The translations under genes and the position numbers were made by a program. DNA of 64,000 nt. Origin: Adiantum capillus-veneris (lineage: Eukaryota; Streptophyta; Polypodiopsida; Polypodiales; Pteridaceae). Location: NCBI GenBank assembly GCA_014529385.2, contig CM043945.1, forward strand, positions 149,407,241 to 149,471,240, read 5' to 3'. This document shows positions 48,181 to 61,450 of the stretch, one piece after another (within the stretch, counting starts at the first letter, position 1; each line of letters begins with the position of its first letter). The notes under the pieces are model-generated. The model was not told where the DNA came from. It was given only the letters and a program-made list of their open reading frames with translations, and made no database searches.

Positions 48181-49440
48181 TTTTAGTGCTAATAGGATCT
48201 CCACTGAAGTTGGAGTCATATTCACAACAAAAATAAGTGGCACACATGATGGCCTCAAACCAAAAGGCAAAGCTTAACTTTTGACCATACATTGTGCCAT
48301 TTCCATAAGTGACCTGTTTTTCTCTCAGAAACACCATTTTGTTGAGGTGTATAAGGCACTGTACATTGGTGTTTTATCCCATGACTAGCCAGAAATGCAT
48401 TAAATTCATGAGACATATACTTCCCCCCTTCAATTTGAATGGAGGGTTCCCATAGTACATTTTGAGACATTTTCAGCCATAGCCAAAAAAAAAAAAGCAG
48501 ATAAACACTTCAAACTTTGCCTTGAGCAGATACACCCATGCATGTCCGAAGTAATCATCAATGAAAGTCACAAAGTAAAGGTAATTGCCCAAGGATGGAG
48601 TTTGCATGGGTCACAAACATCACTATGCACAAGTTGCAACCTGCATGTGGCCCTAATTGAACTACCCTTTGGAAACTTCAAACATTGCATCTTATGCAAA
48701 ATACAACATTCACAAACATGTTTGACAGGTGCTCCAAGAGGCGGCAAAGAAGCAACCATATCAAATTTCTGTAAATGTAGCCAACTAGCAAAATTCAGAT
48801 CCCCAAATTGTGCATGCCAGAGTTTTGCATATGAAATAGCCTTAGAATCCACAACTACATTTGCAAAATTTTTCCCACACTTGTCATACAAAGTGATACA
48901 TCCCACGACATAAGATGCCAGATGCAACAATTCATTATCAAAATTGAGATCATGAACTGTACATTTGTTATCCACAAATTTGACAACAAGACCAAGTCTA
49001 GTAAGTGTAGATACAAACAAAAGGTTCTTTTTTATCCAAGGTACATACAATGCAAGAACAAGTGTGAAAGGACTGCCATTTGCAGCAATAAACACAATAT
49101 TTGCAACTCCTTAAACGGATAAGAGGCATTGTTGGCACAAGTGAGTGAATCCCCATAAGGAACAGATTCAAGAGAGGTAAATGAATCACAATGTGAGGTA
49201 ATGTGCTTTGTAGCACCACTGTCAAAATACCACACATGTGAATCTACAACAAATGACATGCATGCATCATGGACAGTAGGATGATAAGTGCACTCTGCAC
49301 TAAAAGCCCATTTTGCATCAACATCAGCATCATAGTCTCCTTTCGCAGAAGACTTAACAATAGCCGCATTTGTAGTGGAACCAACATTAGTAGTGAAACC
49401 AATCTCTTTCTTCTTAGCGTCTTTGGCTTTCAACTTAGGA
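48181..49440 (-). pseudogene. Copia fragment: gag end, protease, integrase core
   Basis: Second copy of the family at 42155-46889, shorter and more decayed. 49433-49032 has AKKKEIGF and WYFDSGATKHITSHC (intact D-S-G protease motif). 49095-48568 has KLWHAQFGDLNFASWL, CECCILHKMQ and LVHSDVCDP. 48470-48255 has GIKHQCTVPYTPQQNGVSERK. It stops abruptly near 48181 and has neither LTR nor RT. Stops and a short A tract (about 48485) break it. Confidence 0.85.
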
Positions 49441-50838
<1,398 letters not shown>

Positions 50839-52115
50839 TTGTATCGCATCTCATTAAACCCTTTCCGATTTCCGGTTAGACATGGATTCATTTTAGGACA
50901 TATAGTGTCCAAGGATGGGATCTCCACAAATGAGAGTAAAATTAAAACCATTTCCAATTTGCCACCACCTGCAAACTATAAAGGAGTTCAAAGGTTCATG
51001 GGCTATGTTGGTTATTATCAACGGTTTATTTTAAACTTTGCCAAGATAGCCCCCCCATTTTACAAGCTTCTTATTGAGTTTCATTGGACCACAGAGTGTA
51101 ACCAGGCTCATGAGTTATTAAAAAGGGCCTTGACAAGTGTCCCAATCCTATGATCGCTCGATTGGAATGTAAATTTTTATGTGCATATTGATGCATAGAA
51201 CTTTGGTATTGGGTGTGTTTTAGTCAACCATGAGAACATAAATTGGACTACCCCATTAGCTTTGCAAGTCGCCAATTGAATGATGCTGAGAGGCACTACA
51301 CCACTACAGAACGGGAAGGTTTAGCTATGATTTATGCAGTAAAGAAATTTTTCTATTACCTTCTTGCCAACAAGTTTGTGTTTTATGTGGATCATCAAAC
51401 GTAGTTGTATCTAGTAAACAAACGATGTTCCATGGGAAGAATTACATGATGGTTATTAGTTCTTCTTGAGTTTGATTTTATTGTCATGGTGAGACTCGAT
51501 AAAAGGCATGTCATGACTGATCATTTGTCTCTCATAACCAATGGTGAAGCCGTTACTAGAATTGAATAAATTTCCCGATACTTTTCTATTCCTAGCCAAG
51601 ACCATGCTTGAATGGAGTGAGAAGATTGTAAACTTTTTAGTTAATGGTTTTCCATCCAAGGAGCTTCGCAAGGATATAGCTCAAAAGCTACTAAAGGAAG
51701 GTGAACCTTATTCTTTAATTACAGATACTCTGTACAAGCTAGGAAAGGACAATATTCTTAGACATTGTGCTCATGAGGATGAGTGTTTGTACATACTGCA
51801 AGAAGCACACATGGCATAGACAGAGAAAAATTTTCAGGAGAACTAACTGCTAGGAAGGTGTTGCAATCAGGCTATTGGTGGCCACCTTATTCAAGGATGC
51901 ATCACTTTTTGCAAAAGGATGTGATGAATGCAAATGTTACAAGACCACACAACGAAAGGATTGAATGCCCTTACATCCTATTAAAGTGACCCAACCATTA
52001 AAAAAATGGGGTTTAGAGTTTGTAGGCCCAATTAGTTTGGCAACCCATAACACCCAATCTTGATATATTATTGTTGCAACTAACTATGTGACAAAGTGCA
52101 CAAAAGGTAAGGTGA
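50839..52115 (+). pseudogene. gypsy RT thumb, RNase H and integrase zinc region
   Basis: The frame 50839-51153 has GFILGHIVSKDGIST, RFMGYVGYYQRFILNFAKIAPPFYKLL and NQAHELLKRAL, the RT thumb and connection of a gypsy element without its palm. RNase H traces follow with stops (51180-51540). The frame 51541-51819 has FPSKELRKDIAQKLL, YKLGKDNILRHC and CLYILQEAHMA. The next has GYWWPPYSRMHHFLQK (integrase HHCC region), then WGLEFVGPISL (first core Asp missing). It stops near 52115 at a junction with a different element's tail. Confidence 0.75.
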
Positions 52116-52226
52116 CACGTAAGGCTGCGTCCCACTCACCCCAAGAAAAGTAAGAAAACATTATGTTGGATTCCTAAGTGACTATTAGAAGCCCAAGGCT
52201 ATTATGATGGGAATGATCAAATATGG

Positions 52227-52580
52227 GTGCCTAAATGTAAATTCTGTCCTACCTTGTCACCTATAGGCCCATGTGAGTTGAATCTTGTAACTATGGAGCC
52301 GATTGAAGACCGCGAAAAGGGAAAGATTACAAAATACAACACACATGTTTCAGAGCTAGTTTGGGTACCGAAGCAAGAACGATTTGTATCACTTAGCTCA
52401 GGAATAGGAAAGTCAAATGAAGCTTCATGTAGTTCATCCATAGCAATACAAGTTTCTACACAACCTCCACCTACCACTGTAAATATCCAAAAAAACAAGA
52501 AAGAATTAGCACCTCCCATTATAAGTTCACCACCTAAAGCAACGTTGCAAGTAAGATCATGGGAGAGTACCCTACCATGA
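52227..52580 (+). pseudogene. WVPK-repeat tail, second copy
   Basis: A 117-aa open frame with LVWVPKQERFVSLSSG, ASCSSSIAIQVSTQPPPTTVN and LQVRSWESTLP, parallel to 11479-12093. Upstream in the same frame lie IWVPKCKF and, after a stop, WIPK. The conservation of spacing between two well-diverged copies suggests the region was once under selection. Confidence 0.6.
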
Positions 52581-52692
52581 TGAAGCGCATGAGGTGGCGA
52601 AAATCTATTGGTCAAAGTCTTCACCCATTACAACTTGGAACAAGTGGTTTCAAAGGGTGATGATATCTTTCCAGAAGGTATGATCTACCCAA

Positions 52693-52695
<3 letters not shown>

Positions 52696-52729
<34 letters not shown>
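52696..52729 (+). repeat. G tract of 34
   Basis: An uninterrupted run of 34 G followed by cgggttg. In the sister element the same position (about 11455-11470) has only a short run, so it expanded here. Length in a read-based assembly is uncertain. Confidence 0.9.
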
Positions 52730-52967
52730 CGGGTTGAAGTGTTAGTGACATCCATTATTCGCTTGCTTCTCTCTTAACCTTCCTCCCTGGCCTCTTAAGC
52801 TCCTAATCTTAGGGAATGTATATATATATCCCTATACTAAAACCAAAAAGTAAAAAGAGTAAACGAGCAAGAGCTACCAAACAAAGAGATTGGAACCAAC
52901 AAAATTTGGTCCATAACCGAAAACTCTTAATGACACTTCATGCACAATGACACAGCCCTTATGATTT

Positions 52968-53429
52968 TTGCAAACTAACCAAAATCTATTTGTATGTACA
53001 GATATGGCTAGTATGCTAGAGTCATCCACTCCCAGCTTGGGTGAGAGTTACCCTCTTTACTTTTCTCAAGTGTTTCACATGGTCTACTCTGTGCTTACCT
53101 CTGAATGGGATTTGGTAGATACACTAGCGGGTGAGAAAAATTTTGCGGAATTAGAATGGTTGATACATCTCTTGACCACAATTGATTCTTATTCAATAGG
53201 GTACGTCACTCCAATTGCATAAGCTTATCCTTTTGAGCAAGATGAATATCCACGCCTGGTGACCTTCTTAGTGAACCTTTGTGCATCTGCTGATGAGGAA
53301 TATTTACATGATTTTATGGATGGGACACATGATTTCACTGAGGATGACTTTATTTATCTTGACAATGATGAGGATAGACGTTTAGACTTAGGACTGCCAA
53401 CCCATCTATATGATATTCTATTTCCTTGA
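52968..53429 (+). pseudogene. Unrecognised extra open frame in 3' region
   Basis: An ATG at 52968 opens 84 codons to a TAA (53220-53222). The same frame then continues without a break to a TGA at 53427-53429, giving about 153 residues with one stop. The second half is acidic (ADEEYLHDFMDG, FTEDDFIYLDNDED) and ends DLGLPTHLYDILFP. I recognise no domain. It lies between the WVPK tail and the LTR, where some plant gypsy elements carry an extra gene. The sister element at 9848-11478 has no equivalent that I can see. Confidence 0.4.
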
Positions 53430-54973
53430 CCCTATAAGGGGTGCAAATAGATAGATTAGGGCTCTTTATATTGTTTTTATTTTCTTAAATATTCTTGGTA
53501 CCTCTTCCCACTGATGTGCCCTTAGAGGTATTTCCTAGTGTTTTCTAGTGTGTACAAGAATGCATTGCAGTAGCTGGGCTTTCGAACATCAAGCAATCTT
53601 TTTCCATTCCACTCATCGAATCGAGCACAATGGCCATTACAAATAGGTGTTTCTTGTCCATGATCATTGCTTGTTGTGTTTTCTAACATTTATATTTGTC
53701 ATCTTTAATTGTGATTGGTACCAAAATGGTCAACACATTGGCTTAGTATTAGACATTAGATTGATATAATTTTATGTCATAGTCCCTTGTCTAGGTTTAT
53801 TAATCAAGAGGTCTGGCTAAGCTAGTTTGACCAAGGTAGAGCGTTGGAGATCTCCTCTTAATACCATAGGAGATGCCTTCCTAATTTCCAATGGTTACCT
53901 TATGCTCTTAATCCGATATTATGAAACATGGTGTGTAGTGTGTCACTGCTTTCTAGTGGGCTTAATTCCTCCTAACCTTTAGCTTAAATATTATAATGTG
54001 ATTTTGACTATTGTGATGAGCCTGGGGAGGGTAAGAATGTCAAAATGACCCCCCAAAGTTACAAAATCGAAATGCAATGAAAGAAGAACAACCAAAAAAC
54101 AAAAAGCAAAAGTGCCAACAATGTAAAACCTTAAGCTGGAAGAGAAATTCCCGATTTGGCTTGGTACTTCACTCACATATTGCCTATGGTACTAGAGCCC
54201 TAGAGGCTCACAATGTGGGCGCTTTTCCTAAGCAAAAATCCCCAGGTATACAAAATAAGCACACACATCAAATGACTTTGAATCAATGTGAATCAAAGAG
54301 AGCCCAAAAGATCAATTAAGGCTCTACATGGAAATAAAGCATCTATCACAAACACTTTGGGGGTCAAACAAAGGGAATCATTCAGGCTATGATTTCATGT
54401 GCAATTTCCTTTATTGTATCTTAACTAGACGGTCTTCTAGGTATAGCCTCTAGTTAGCCATGGGACATGAAACACTATGCTCTCACAATTAAACGATTGA
54501 ATTGACCATAGAGAATTGAGAACCTTGTCCATGGCATTAACAGTTGACCTTTAGTGCCTATTGACAATTAAATTAGCGATTGTTGACCTTTGCAAATACT
54601 TATGTATTTGATTCTATTGCATTTTAATGTTTACTGCTCAATAAATTGTTTGATATTCTATTACCAATCACTCTATATGCTTGTTCATTGCATATAATTT
54701 TCAATTATCCTTGTTCTTATAAGAATGCACTTACTGTGCCATTTTTGGTTGCTTTTGTAGTATTTGAGTGAAGCTAAAGAGTCGAGCTCTTGCAAAGGAC
54801 CAGTGCAACCTCTTGTAGTATTAAACTTCTTGATTGAGAGTACGTCCATGAGCCACTACTCTCATCAAGATTTTTAACTACTACGAGACCCATCCGCCTG
54901 GACCCACCAAGTTCCTACTTTCAAACACACCTTCCTAAATTCTGAGGTCGGAATACATCAGGAAGGGGGGCAT

Positions 54974-55081
54974 GTTAACTTTGATCATCCTCGTTATTAT
55001 TTTTGAGCTATTGTCCGGGTTTATTGGCTCCACACATGTATTCATGGATGATCGCCGATGATTGGCGCATGCCACATTTAG

Positions 55082-55161
<80 letters not shown>

Positions 55162-55573
55162 ATACTAACCATCGGCCAAGTGTGGGTGTCCAAGTGTGGT
55201 TGGAAGGACTCACATAAGGGCTTACAATACCAACTTTTATCTTATTCTTGAATGTATGGTTGGCTTGCTCTCCTTCTCTGCAGTGTAGACTCTTGTTGTG
55301 TGTGAGTGTGTGCGAGCGACCTTACGGCAGCGGCGAGGCGGTTGAGCAGCGATGACAGCAGGATCCCTCTTCGCGGCAGTGCAATATTCCTGCAACAACA
55401 GAAAGACAGAGGTGAGTGACACACCGTTTGCGTTCATGAGCTTCCTTGCAACATGGGTTGTGTGTTTGCAGCTTTAGTGGCTCACACACAGCACACAACA
55501 AGTCCCCTGTGATATGACAACATTGCACTAATGAAGTGCAACGAGCTCGACAATTCAACCATGGGTCACACAT
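54974..55573 (+). repeat. Diverged LTR of the gag-protease family
   Basis: Starts tgttaac beside the purine tract. It shares with 9149-9834 (reverse complement) the words gatcgccgatga, ccaagtgtggg, gcggcgaggcggttgag and gtgagtgacacacc. A GA tract of 77 bp (55084-55160) sits in a different place from the CT tract of the sister LTR. The right end is only approximate. A second GA tract with a GT run follows at 55585-55697, then another at 55744-55782. Confidence 0.65.
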
Positions 55574-55613
55574 TGTGTGCGCATGTGTGTGTGTGTGTGT
55601 GTTTGTGCGCGCA

Positions 55614-55700
<87 letters not shown>

Positions 55701-55741
55701 TATTTGCTACTATAGCCCATGTGAGTGTGTGTATGTGTGTC

Positions 55742-55782
<41 letters not shown>

Positions 55783-56663
55783 TGAGGGCTCTCACATTGG
55801 TGCTAGAGAGAGAAGGGAGAGAGAATAAATATGGGTCTTACAATCAACAATCGATGACATTTGCATTAGAGAATCGATAATTGACAATCAAAATCTACAA
55901 AATCAAGAATCAACGGAATCGAGAATCGACGTCATAAAAAAAGTTTGATCTAGTGAATCCAATGCAAAAAGTGTGCAAGCCCAAGGCAAGAGCAGACCTT
56001 AACAGACGGCAAAGGTGGACAATGGGAGGCAACTCTAGCAACCCTCGACTATTTTTGAAGGTCTTTACGCTAGACTTTTGTGAGCTTTGTGGTTGCCTGC
56101 GGGTTGTGACTTCGAATTTAAAAGTGAATCTCAAAATTTGTAGGTGGGATAAGGGCTTTTACACTCAATTTTTTTATACTATGGTATAGAGATAAATTTC
56201 AAAATCTGTAGGTGAGATTACACTAGATCTAGGCTTTTTGAGCATTTGGCTATGCTATGCTTTCCCCAAAAAATTTAGAGGCAAATTTACTATACTTGAA
56301 GGTTTTTGCACTAAATTCTTTGCACTTTGTAGATTCTTTAAAATTTGATTTAGGTTTTTTGAACTTAGTAGTTTCTTTGAACTTTGGAGGTGTTCTCTCC
56401 TTCAATTTAAAATTTAAGGTTGTGATGTTTTTTTTTGCATCCATGGCTATCTTGGAGCATGGTGATGTTGTATTTTTTATGTTTCTAATTTAGTACAACT
56501 CACTCTGTCGAGTAAGTGCTACTAAAAACAAAAAATTAAAATAATTAGAGGTAAATTCTGAAACTTTTAGGTGGATACACTAAACCTAGGTTTTTGTTGC
56601 AATTGTTGTGGGTGTCCTAATCTTCGAATTAAACCTTACGAGTGTGTGGTCCGCCATCCGCGC

Positions 56664-56743
<80 letters not shown>

Positions 56744-56825
56744 CTTTCTTAGCACCCAATCCAATCTCTTTCTTTCTTTGCCTTGGCCTCCACCTCCCCA
56801 AGCCCTTTCCTTATGTCATGTGGTA
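55574..56825. other. Spacer with GT, GA and G microsatellites
   Basis: GT 55585-55602, GA 55617-55697, GA then G 55744-55782, and GA 56665-56741. The rest is AT-rich with no gene recognised. An AT-rich run around 56160-56500 repeats the words 'aaatttgtaggtgg' and 'tctaggtttt', suggesting old local duplications. Confidence 0.6.
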
Positions 56826-57060
56826 GGGGCATGCTACCATATACGCGAGGTAGTGATGTCTATGAATACACTTAGGACCGTCGAGGCATTTTTTACCTCA
56901 CTAGGAGGGTTTTTCCCTCGTGCATTGTATATACATCCATCACTCTAGGACTATCTTATTTTTCCATTGCACACTAAGTAATATACTCTCTGTTGTGTGC
57001 CTTGAGCTTCCTTCGTCTTCTCCGAGCTGTGTGTGTTTTCTTGCAACCCTAATTCGAATA
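56826..57060 (+). repeat. Copia LTR fragment, 5' truncated
   Basis: Matches the inner 235 bp or so of the LTR at 46586-46889 in the other orientation and ends at the primer site. It begins abruptly near catgctaccatatac. Confidence 0.75.
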
Positions 57061-57062
57061 AT

Positions 57063-57074
57063 TGGTATTAGAGC
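57063..57074 (+). other. Primer binding site, initiator-Met, one mismatch
   Basis: TGGTATTAGAGC against TGGTATCAGAGC, two bases after the LTR end. Confidence 0.8.
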
Positions 57075-57391
57075 AGGTTGCAACCTCATGGGCTTAGTTG
57101 CCAGCAACTCCAGCACACGCTTGCTCACTTTCTCTGATTTTTGTGAACTTTGGCGAGCGTCAGCATGTCGAAAAATACTTTGGGAAAATGCGTAGCGCTT
57201 GGTCTGCTCAGATTTTTGATTCAGACGCATTTTGGCCTCCATTTCCACTATAGACAGTTCTATGCAGTCTATTTTGTCATTGCATAACAAGGCCCTTACA
57301 GTATTCTACGGTTTGTGCTATATAGCACGTGTTGTTCCCACTTAGTTTCTCCTCTTTTCCAGCAGTTTTTACATCAGGTGCAGCATTTGCC

Positions 57392-58285
57392 ATGGCTGAC
57401 AATAACATAGATGTGTTCAAGATGTTTGCTGCTGAGGATAGATTGGATGGGGACAATTACCCTATGTGGGCTTATATGATGCAACACGTCCTTGTGTGAA
57501 AAAGTGTTTGGAATATTGTGCAGGGCATTGATGTACGTCATGGTTCTGAGGATGTAGGCGATGTTGAGGATGTTGCTGCTAGAGCTGTTTGCCTACGGCT
57601 AAGAAAGCTCGTTGGGATGTAAAAGATGAGCAGGCTCATGCATTGATTGCGTTGTCTGTGAAGTGTGCTATTACTGCTCACATTTGTTCAGCAAAATCTA
57701 CAAAACAAGCTTGGGATCTAGTAGCTGGTCTTCATGCAAGTCGCCAATGAGGCAAAAAATTACATTGCTGCGTAAAGAACTGGAGTCAAAGATTATGTAT
57801 GAGGAAGATGATATGGACACTTTCCTTGTTGGTGTCAAGGCTATCAATGAGAAACTTATTTTGCACGTGAAGTCATTTCTGACTGTTCCCATGTGCAGAC
57901 TGTTCTTGATGCTTTGCCAGACTCTTACCAAACTTTTGCTAGTACTTGGAGAATTATGACCCAAGGAAATCCAGAAGTTGTCAAGTTTGATGAATTATGC
58001 ACATTGCTGTTGCAAGAGTCACTTTCCAAAAAAAACAGGAGTAGAAAACGTATAGTTGAACATGCCTTTATTGTTGCTCAAAGAAAAGGTAGTAACAGCA
58101 ATGTAGCCACTTCTCTTAGTTCTTTTGCGAGTGGTGAATCACATGTTCCTAATGCTTCTGCTGGCAACAATTCATCTAGAATTCTGGTGATAAGGAAAAA
58201 AAGAAGATGCGTTGCCATTATTGTAAAGCTAATAATCACTTGATCAAGCACTGTCTTACCTCTCCTTATTTTTGTTAATTGAGTC
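57392..58285 (+). pseudogene. Copia gag fragment with zinc knuckle
   Basis: Starts MADNNIDVFKMF, as in the copy at 46220. It continues DNYPMWAYMMQHVLV (then a stop), VWNIVQGIDV, AKSTKQAWDLVAGLHAS, MYEEDDMDTFLVGVKAINEKL and the intact knuckle CHYCKANNHLIKHC near 58210-58255. Several stops and shifts. The copia match ends at about 58285, so only LTR, leader and gag are present. Confidence 0.85.
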
Positions 58286-58990
58286 AATGTCAGTTAACAG
58301 AAGCTGCTAAAGACCTAAGACATACGAATGCACATAGAAGATAAACAAAAAGAAGCACTGAAGGTTGGAGTTACGCATTTTCCACATTTTCCTAAAATGG
58401 TCATGTATTGTAAATTCCTGATTTATTTTAAGCCATTGTAATACTTTAATGTGTTACAGGCTCAATGGGAGTTCCAAGCTGTAAAGAACATGTCAATTAG
58501 TGTGTTTGCGTTGCAGATTCAGTAAATGGTGGAGCCCTAAAGGACTTGGGAGTTCGGACATTGCATATTTTTACCCTAGGTGAATAAGGCAATGTGTAAA
58601 AGAAATTAGGGTTCTCAAGCTCGATTGTTGAGAGCACTCTTTGGTGAGAGCTCTTGAGGTGTGTGGCTATGGAGTCCTTGAGCTTCTCCTTGCTGTCATG
58701 TGACTCGATTACACTAATCAATGCTTAATTCTCTTTCAGTATGCCTCTCTCATGCTTTTTGTGATTGCTAAGGATGCTTTGATTAGGTAGATCTTAACTA
58801 ATCAATGGTTAATCCCTCTCTAATATTATGTGATTGCCCTCTCTTGCTTGTGCGTCCATGTTGGTTTGATTGGAGTGTGGTGCTCCATAGATCGATGTAT
58901 GTGCGCTTGCGATTAGTATGTTGCATGATACGATTAGTGTTATGTGCATCTTGCAATTGCTAGTGTGTGATTGGGTTGATTGGAGATGAA
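58286..58990. other. Unassigned spacer
   Basis: About 700 bp between the copia fragment and the chromovirus LTR region. No gene or LTR boundary recognised. Confidence 0.4.
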
Positions 58991-58993
58991 GAG

Positions 58994-60583
58994 ATGTAAC
59001 ATTTAATGGCCTAAAAACTTGTGTGTAGTGGAAATTAGCATGAACATAGTGGGCATTTCATTAGAATAGATTCCTAATGAGAATTACAAGAGTGCTTGGG
59101 TGGAGAGAGCAACTAAAAGCATAACACCTAGTTAGATAGCATGAACAATACTTTCAAAAGAGAGAGAAATTAAGCTATTGACAACAGTTGAGGACCGGAT
59201 TTGCATGGAGCCGGTCCCCCCTCCAAAAGGCTTTGTATTATGGTTTCTCCCATCAAGAGAGACATTGTACAATACAATTCTTTGTGTTCCTTCAAGACTA
59301 GCTAGTGCAATGAGGATGAAAGCTTCATACACTAAGCAAAACACTTAGCAAACACAACATCAATTATCCTCGGTCTCAGACCCAAGACCTCACACACCTT
59401 CGAAGATGGTGAGAGCTAGCAGGGTATGAGAGTATATTGAGAGGAAGAAGGAGTATCTTATGAGAAAGATGTACATTTCCTCACATAATCACTCATATTA
59501 GCATAGATTAGCTTAGTAATTAGCATGGTAGAGGAGATGAGCATGCATTGAAGCTTGGCTCTTGGTTGGATTTGCATCCGCATGCCAAGAGTGTGTCGAT
59601 GTAGGCTTCTATCTCACAAGCTTGGAGTAGGTGATGAGCTCTCCATTAAAGCTTGGGAAGAGATAGTCTTTTTTTTGCTTCTCACATAGACTGTGTGAGA
59701 GTGTGTGTGTGATATGCCTTGCAAAAATCAGCCCCCTCTCTCTCTTGGGCGAGCCCTCTTGCTATTTGCTCTTGCTTTACCCTCATTGGACCTCCCCAGG
59801 CCTAGCCAATGGTAATTAAGCATTATAAGTGATAGCCTTCTGACATGTGTCCCCCTTTCCCCTTTTGTGAGAGCTTTAGGTAATTTAATAATTCAATTAA
59901 ACTCTCATTGGACCCCTTTGCCTCCTGGCCAATAGGAATCAGGCAAGCCATTGGGCTGCTGAATGCTCATTGGACCCCTTGGGAGACCGTCGAGTAGTCT
60001 TCTAGAGGACTTAATTCTCATTGGTTATTTTATTAAGTGTTTTTAAATTAATTAAACTAGATTTACTCTAGCCTAATTCTCATTGGTCCACCTCCAAGGC
60101 CATCCAATAGGAATTGGGTACACCTTGTGGGCATCTGGGCTAGGGAGCTGACATGTGTCCCTCATTCCCTTTGTGTAAAGGGAGCTTGTGTGTGTGTGTG
60201 TGTGGCTTTCTCTCTCATCCCCTACAAGAAAGGCTCGCCCCCTCCTAAGTAGGGATTACAAAATACTTTTTTGTACACACACAAAGCATCCAATTCCCCT
60301 AGGGTTGACCTTTGGACACAACCTTTGAATTTTGGAACCTTAGCATTTTGGAAGTCTTAATGGGCTGAACCTTAGGGTCTTTTTAGCCCATTGTTGCACA
60401 TGGCTCTTTTGCAGATGGCCCCCCTTTTGGATCCCTATTTTCCCTCCTTTGGATCCCTACAGTGGCCGGTCTGCTAGCTTAACCAATATTCTAGCTTTTT
60501 CTCCCTTGGCACTTCCCCACATTGAATGATCAGTTTAATATGAGAAAATCATTAAGGAGAATTAGATATTAATTATTATGACA
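58994..60583 (-). repeat. 3' LTR region of the chromovirus (left end uncertain)
   Basis: The right end is set by minus-strand TGTCATAATAATT starting at 60583, next to a purine tract (60596-60587, aagagagagg). The left end is unknown; a TG at 58994 (tgtaacattt) is one candidate. The region has no coding frame. It holds at least five 'tcattgg' and several 'ccaat(a/g)gg' motifs between 59780 and 60115. Confidence 0.5.
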
Positions 60584-60938
60584 TTACCTCTCTCTTGAAA
60601 TCATAGTCGTCCTTGACTATGTTGTAGAGAAGATAAAGCATATTCATGAGTCCTTTTCTTAGCGGGTAGAGGATCCCTATGTTACCCTACGACATCGTTC
60701 CACAATGGATGACTAGTCCATTTGGTGCTTAAGAGCCTGAGGCTGCTGCAAGCATGTCTGCACATTAGTCCTATCAATCTTCCATAGTAGAGTGACAAGC
60801 TCTACTTGGTGTTTGGGAGATGTCGTCTCTGCAAACTTGATCTAAGCATGCATACTACTTGATTTTTGTGCACAATAAAGAAAAGAGAGTCTTATAAGAC
60901 AAAAAACTTTGTTCATTTTTAACATTTTGTACATTTGC

Positions 60939-61256
60939 TTACTCTTGGGAAGCATTGTAAGCATTGACAAGGTTTAGGTTATCCTTTAATTGTATGCCTT
61001 GCATCCATCTAGCATCTTCAAAATGATAATTCTTAAACTTAATAAGATATCGTCTGATAGTCTTACCGCCTCTTAGTACCCTTTCTTCATGTCGGAGAAT
61101 GGACTCGGGCTGCAACACCTCCTCTTGGTCCTCGATCTCCGGTGGTTCTTCACTAGTTGGTTCTTGAGGTGGCTCTCCTTTGTAAAGCTTTAATAGGCTC
61201 ACATGGAAAGCATTGTGTATGAGCCAATGATTGGGAAACTTGATTTGATAGGCCAT
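60939..61256 (-). pseudogene. Chromodomain and integrase C-terminal end
   Basis: The 105-aa open frame starts in the integrase tail (YQIKFPNHWLIHNAFHVSLLKLY, the usual segment before the chromodomain). After an acidic spacer it has PESILRHEERVLRGG, RRYLIKFKNYHFEDARWM and NLVNAY. This is the chromodomain pattern (Y/F-L-[IV]-K-[WF]-[KR] ... A-[TR]-W), with the last aromatic box partly changed. In chromoviruses the domain binds chromatin marks to direct integration. A frameshift separates it from the pol frame at 61451. Between them lie coding-like pieces (KENDWVLLKFPK). Confidence 0.8.
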
Positions 61257-61450
61257 CTCATTGATTGGTCTAAGAATCTGGAAGGGACCATAGTACCTTT
61301 TTGCTAGTTAGCATAGTAATTTTGGTGGCCTGTAGGATTCTTGCCCGTCGTGTGCCTTAATCGAGCCTTGGGAAACTTTAATAACACCCAATCATTTTCT
61401 TTAAAGGCTTGGGCTCTTCTGTGCTTGTCAGCAGCAGCCTTTTGCCTTTG

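Larger units (their letters stand above)
52118..55573 (+). mobile_element. 3' part of a second gag-protease (WVPK) element with its LTR
   Basis: From 52118 the plus strand matches the minus strand of the 9149-18137 element. The KKSKKT..WIPK..LLEAQG segment comes first, then the WVPK tail (52227-52580). The 3' non-coding region with a 34-base G tract follows, then the purine tract aggaaggggggc (54961-54972) and a diverged LTR from 54974. The LTR end near 55573 is approximate. Everything upstream of the tail (gag, protease) is absent. Confidence 0.8.
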
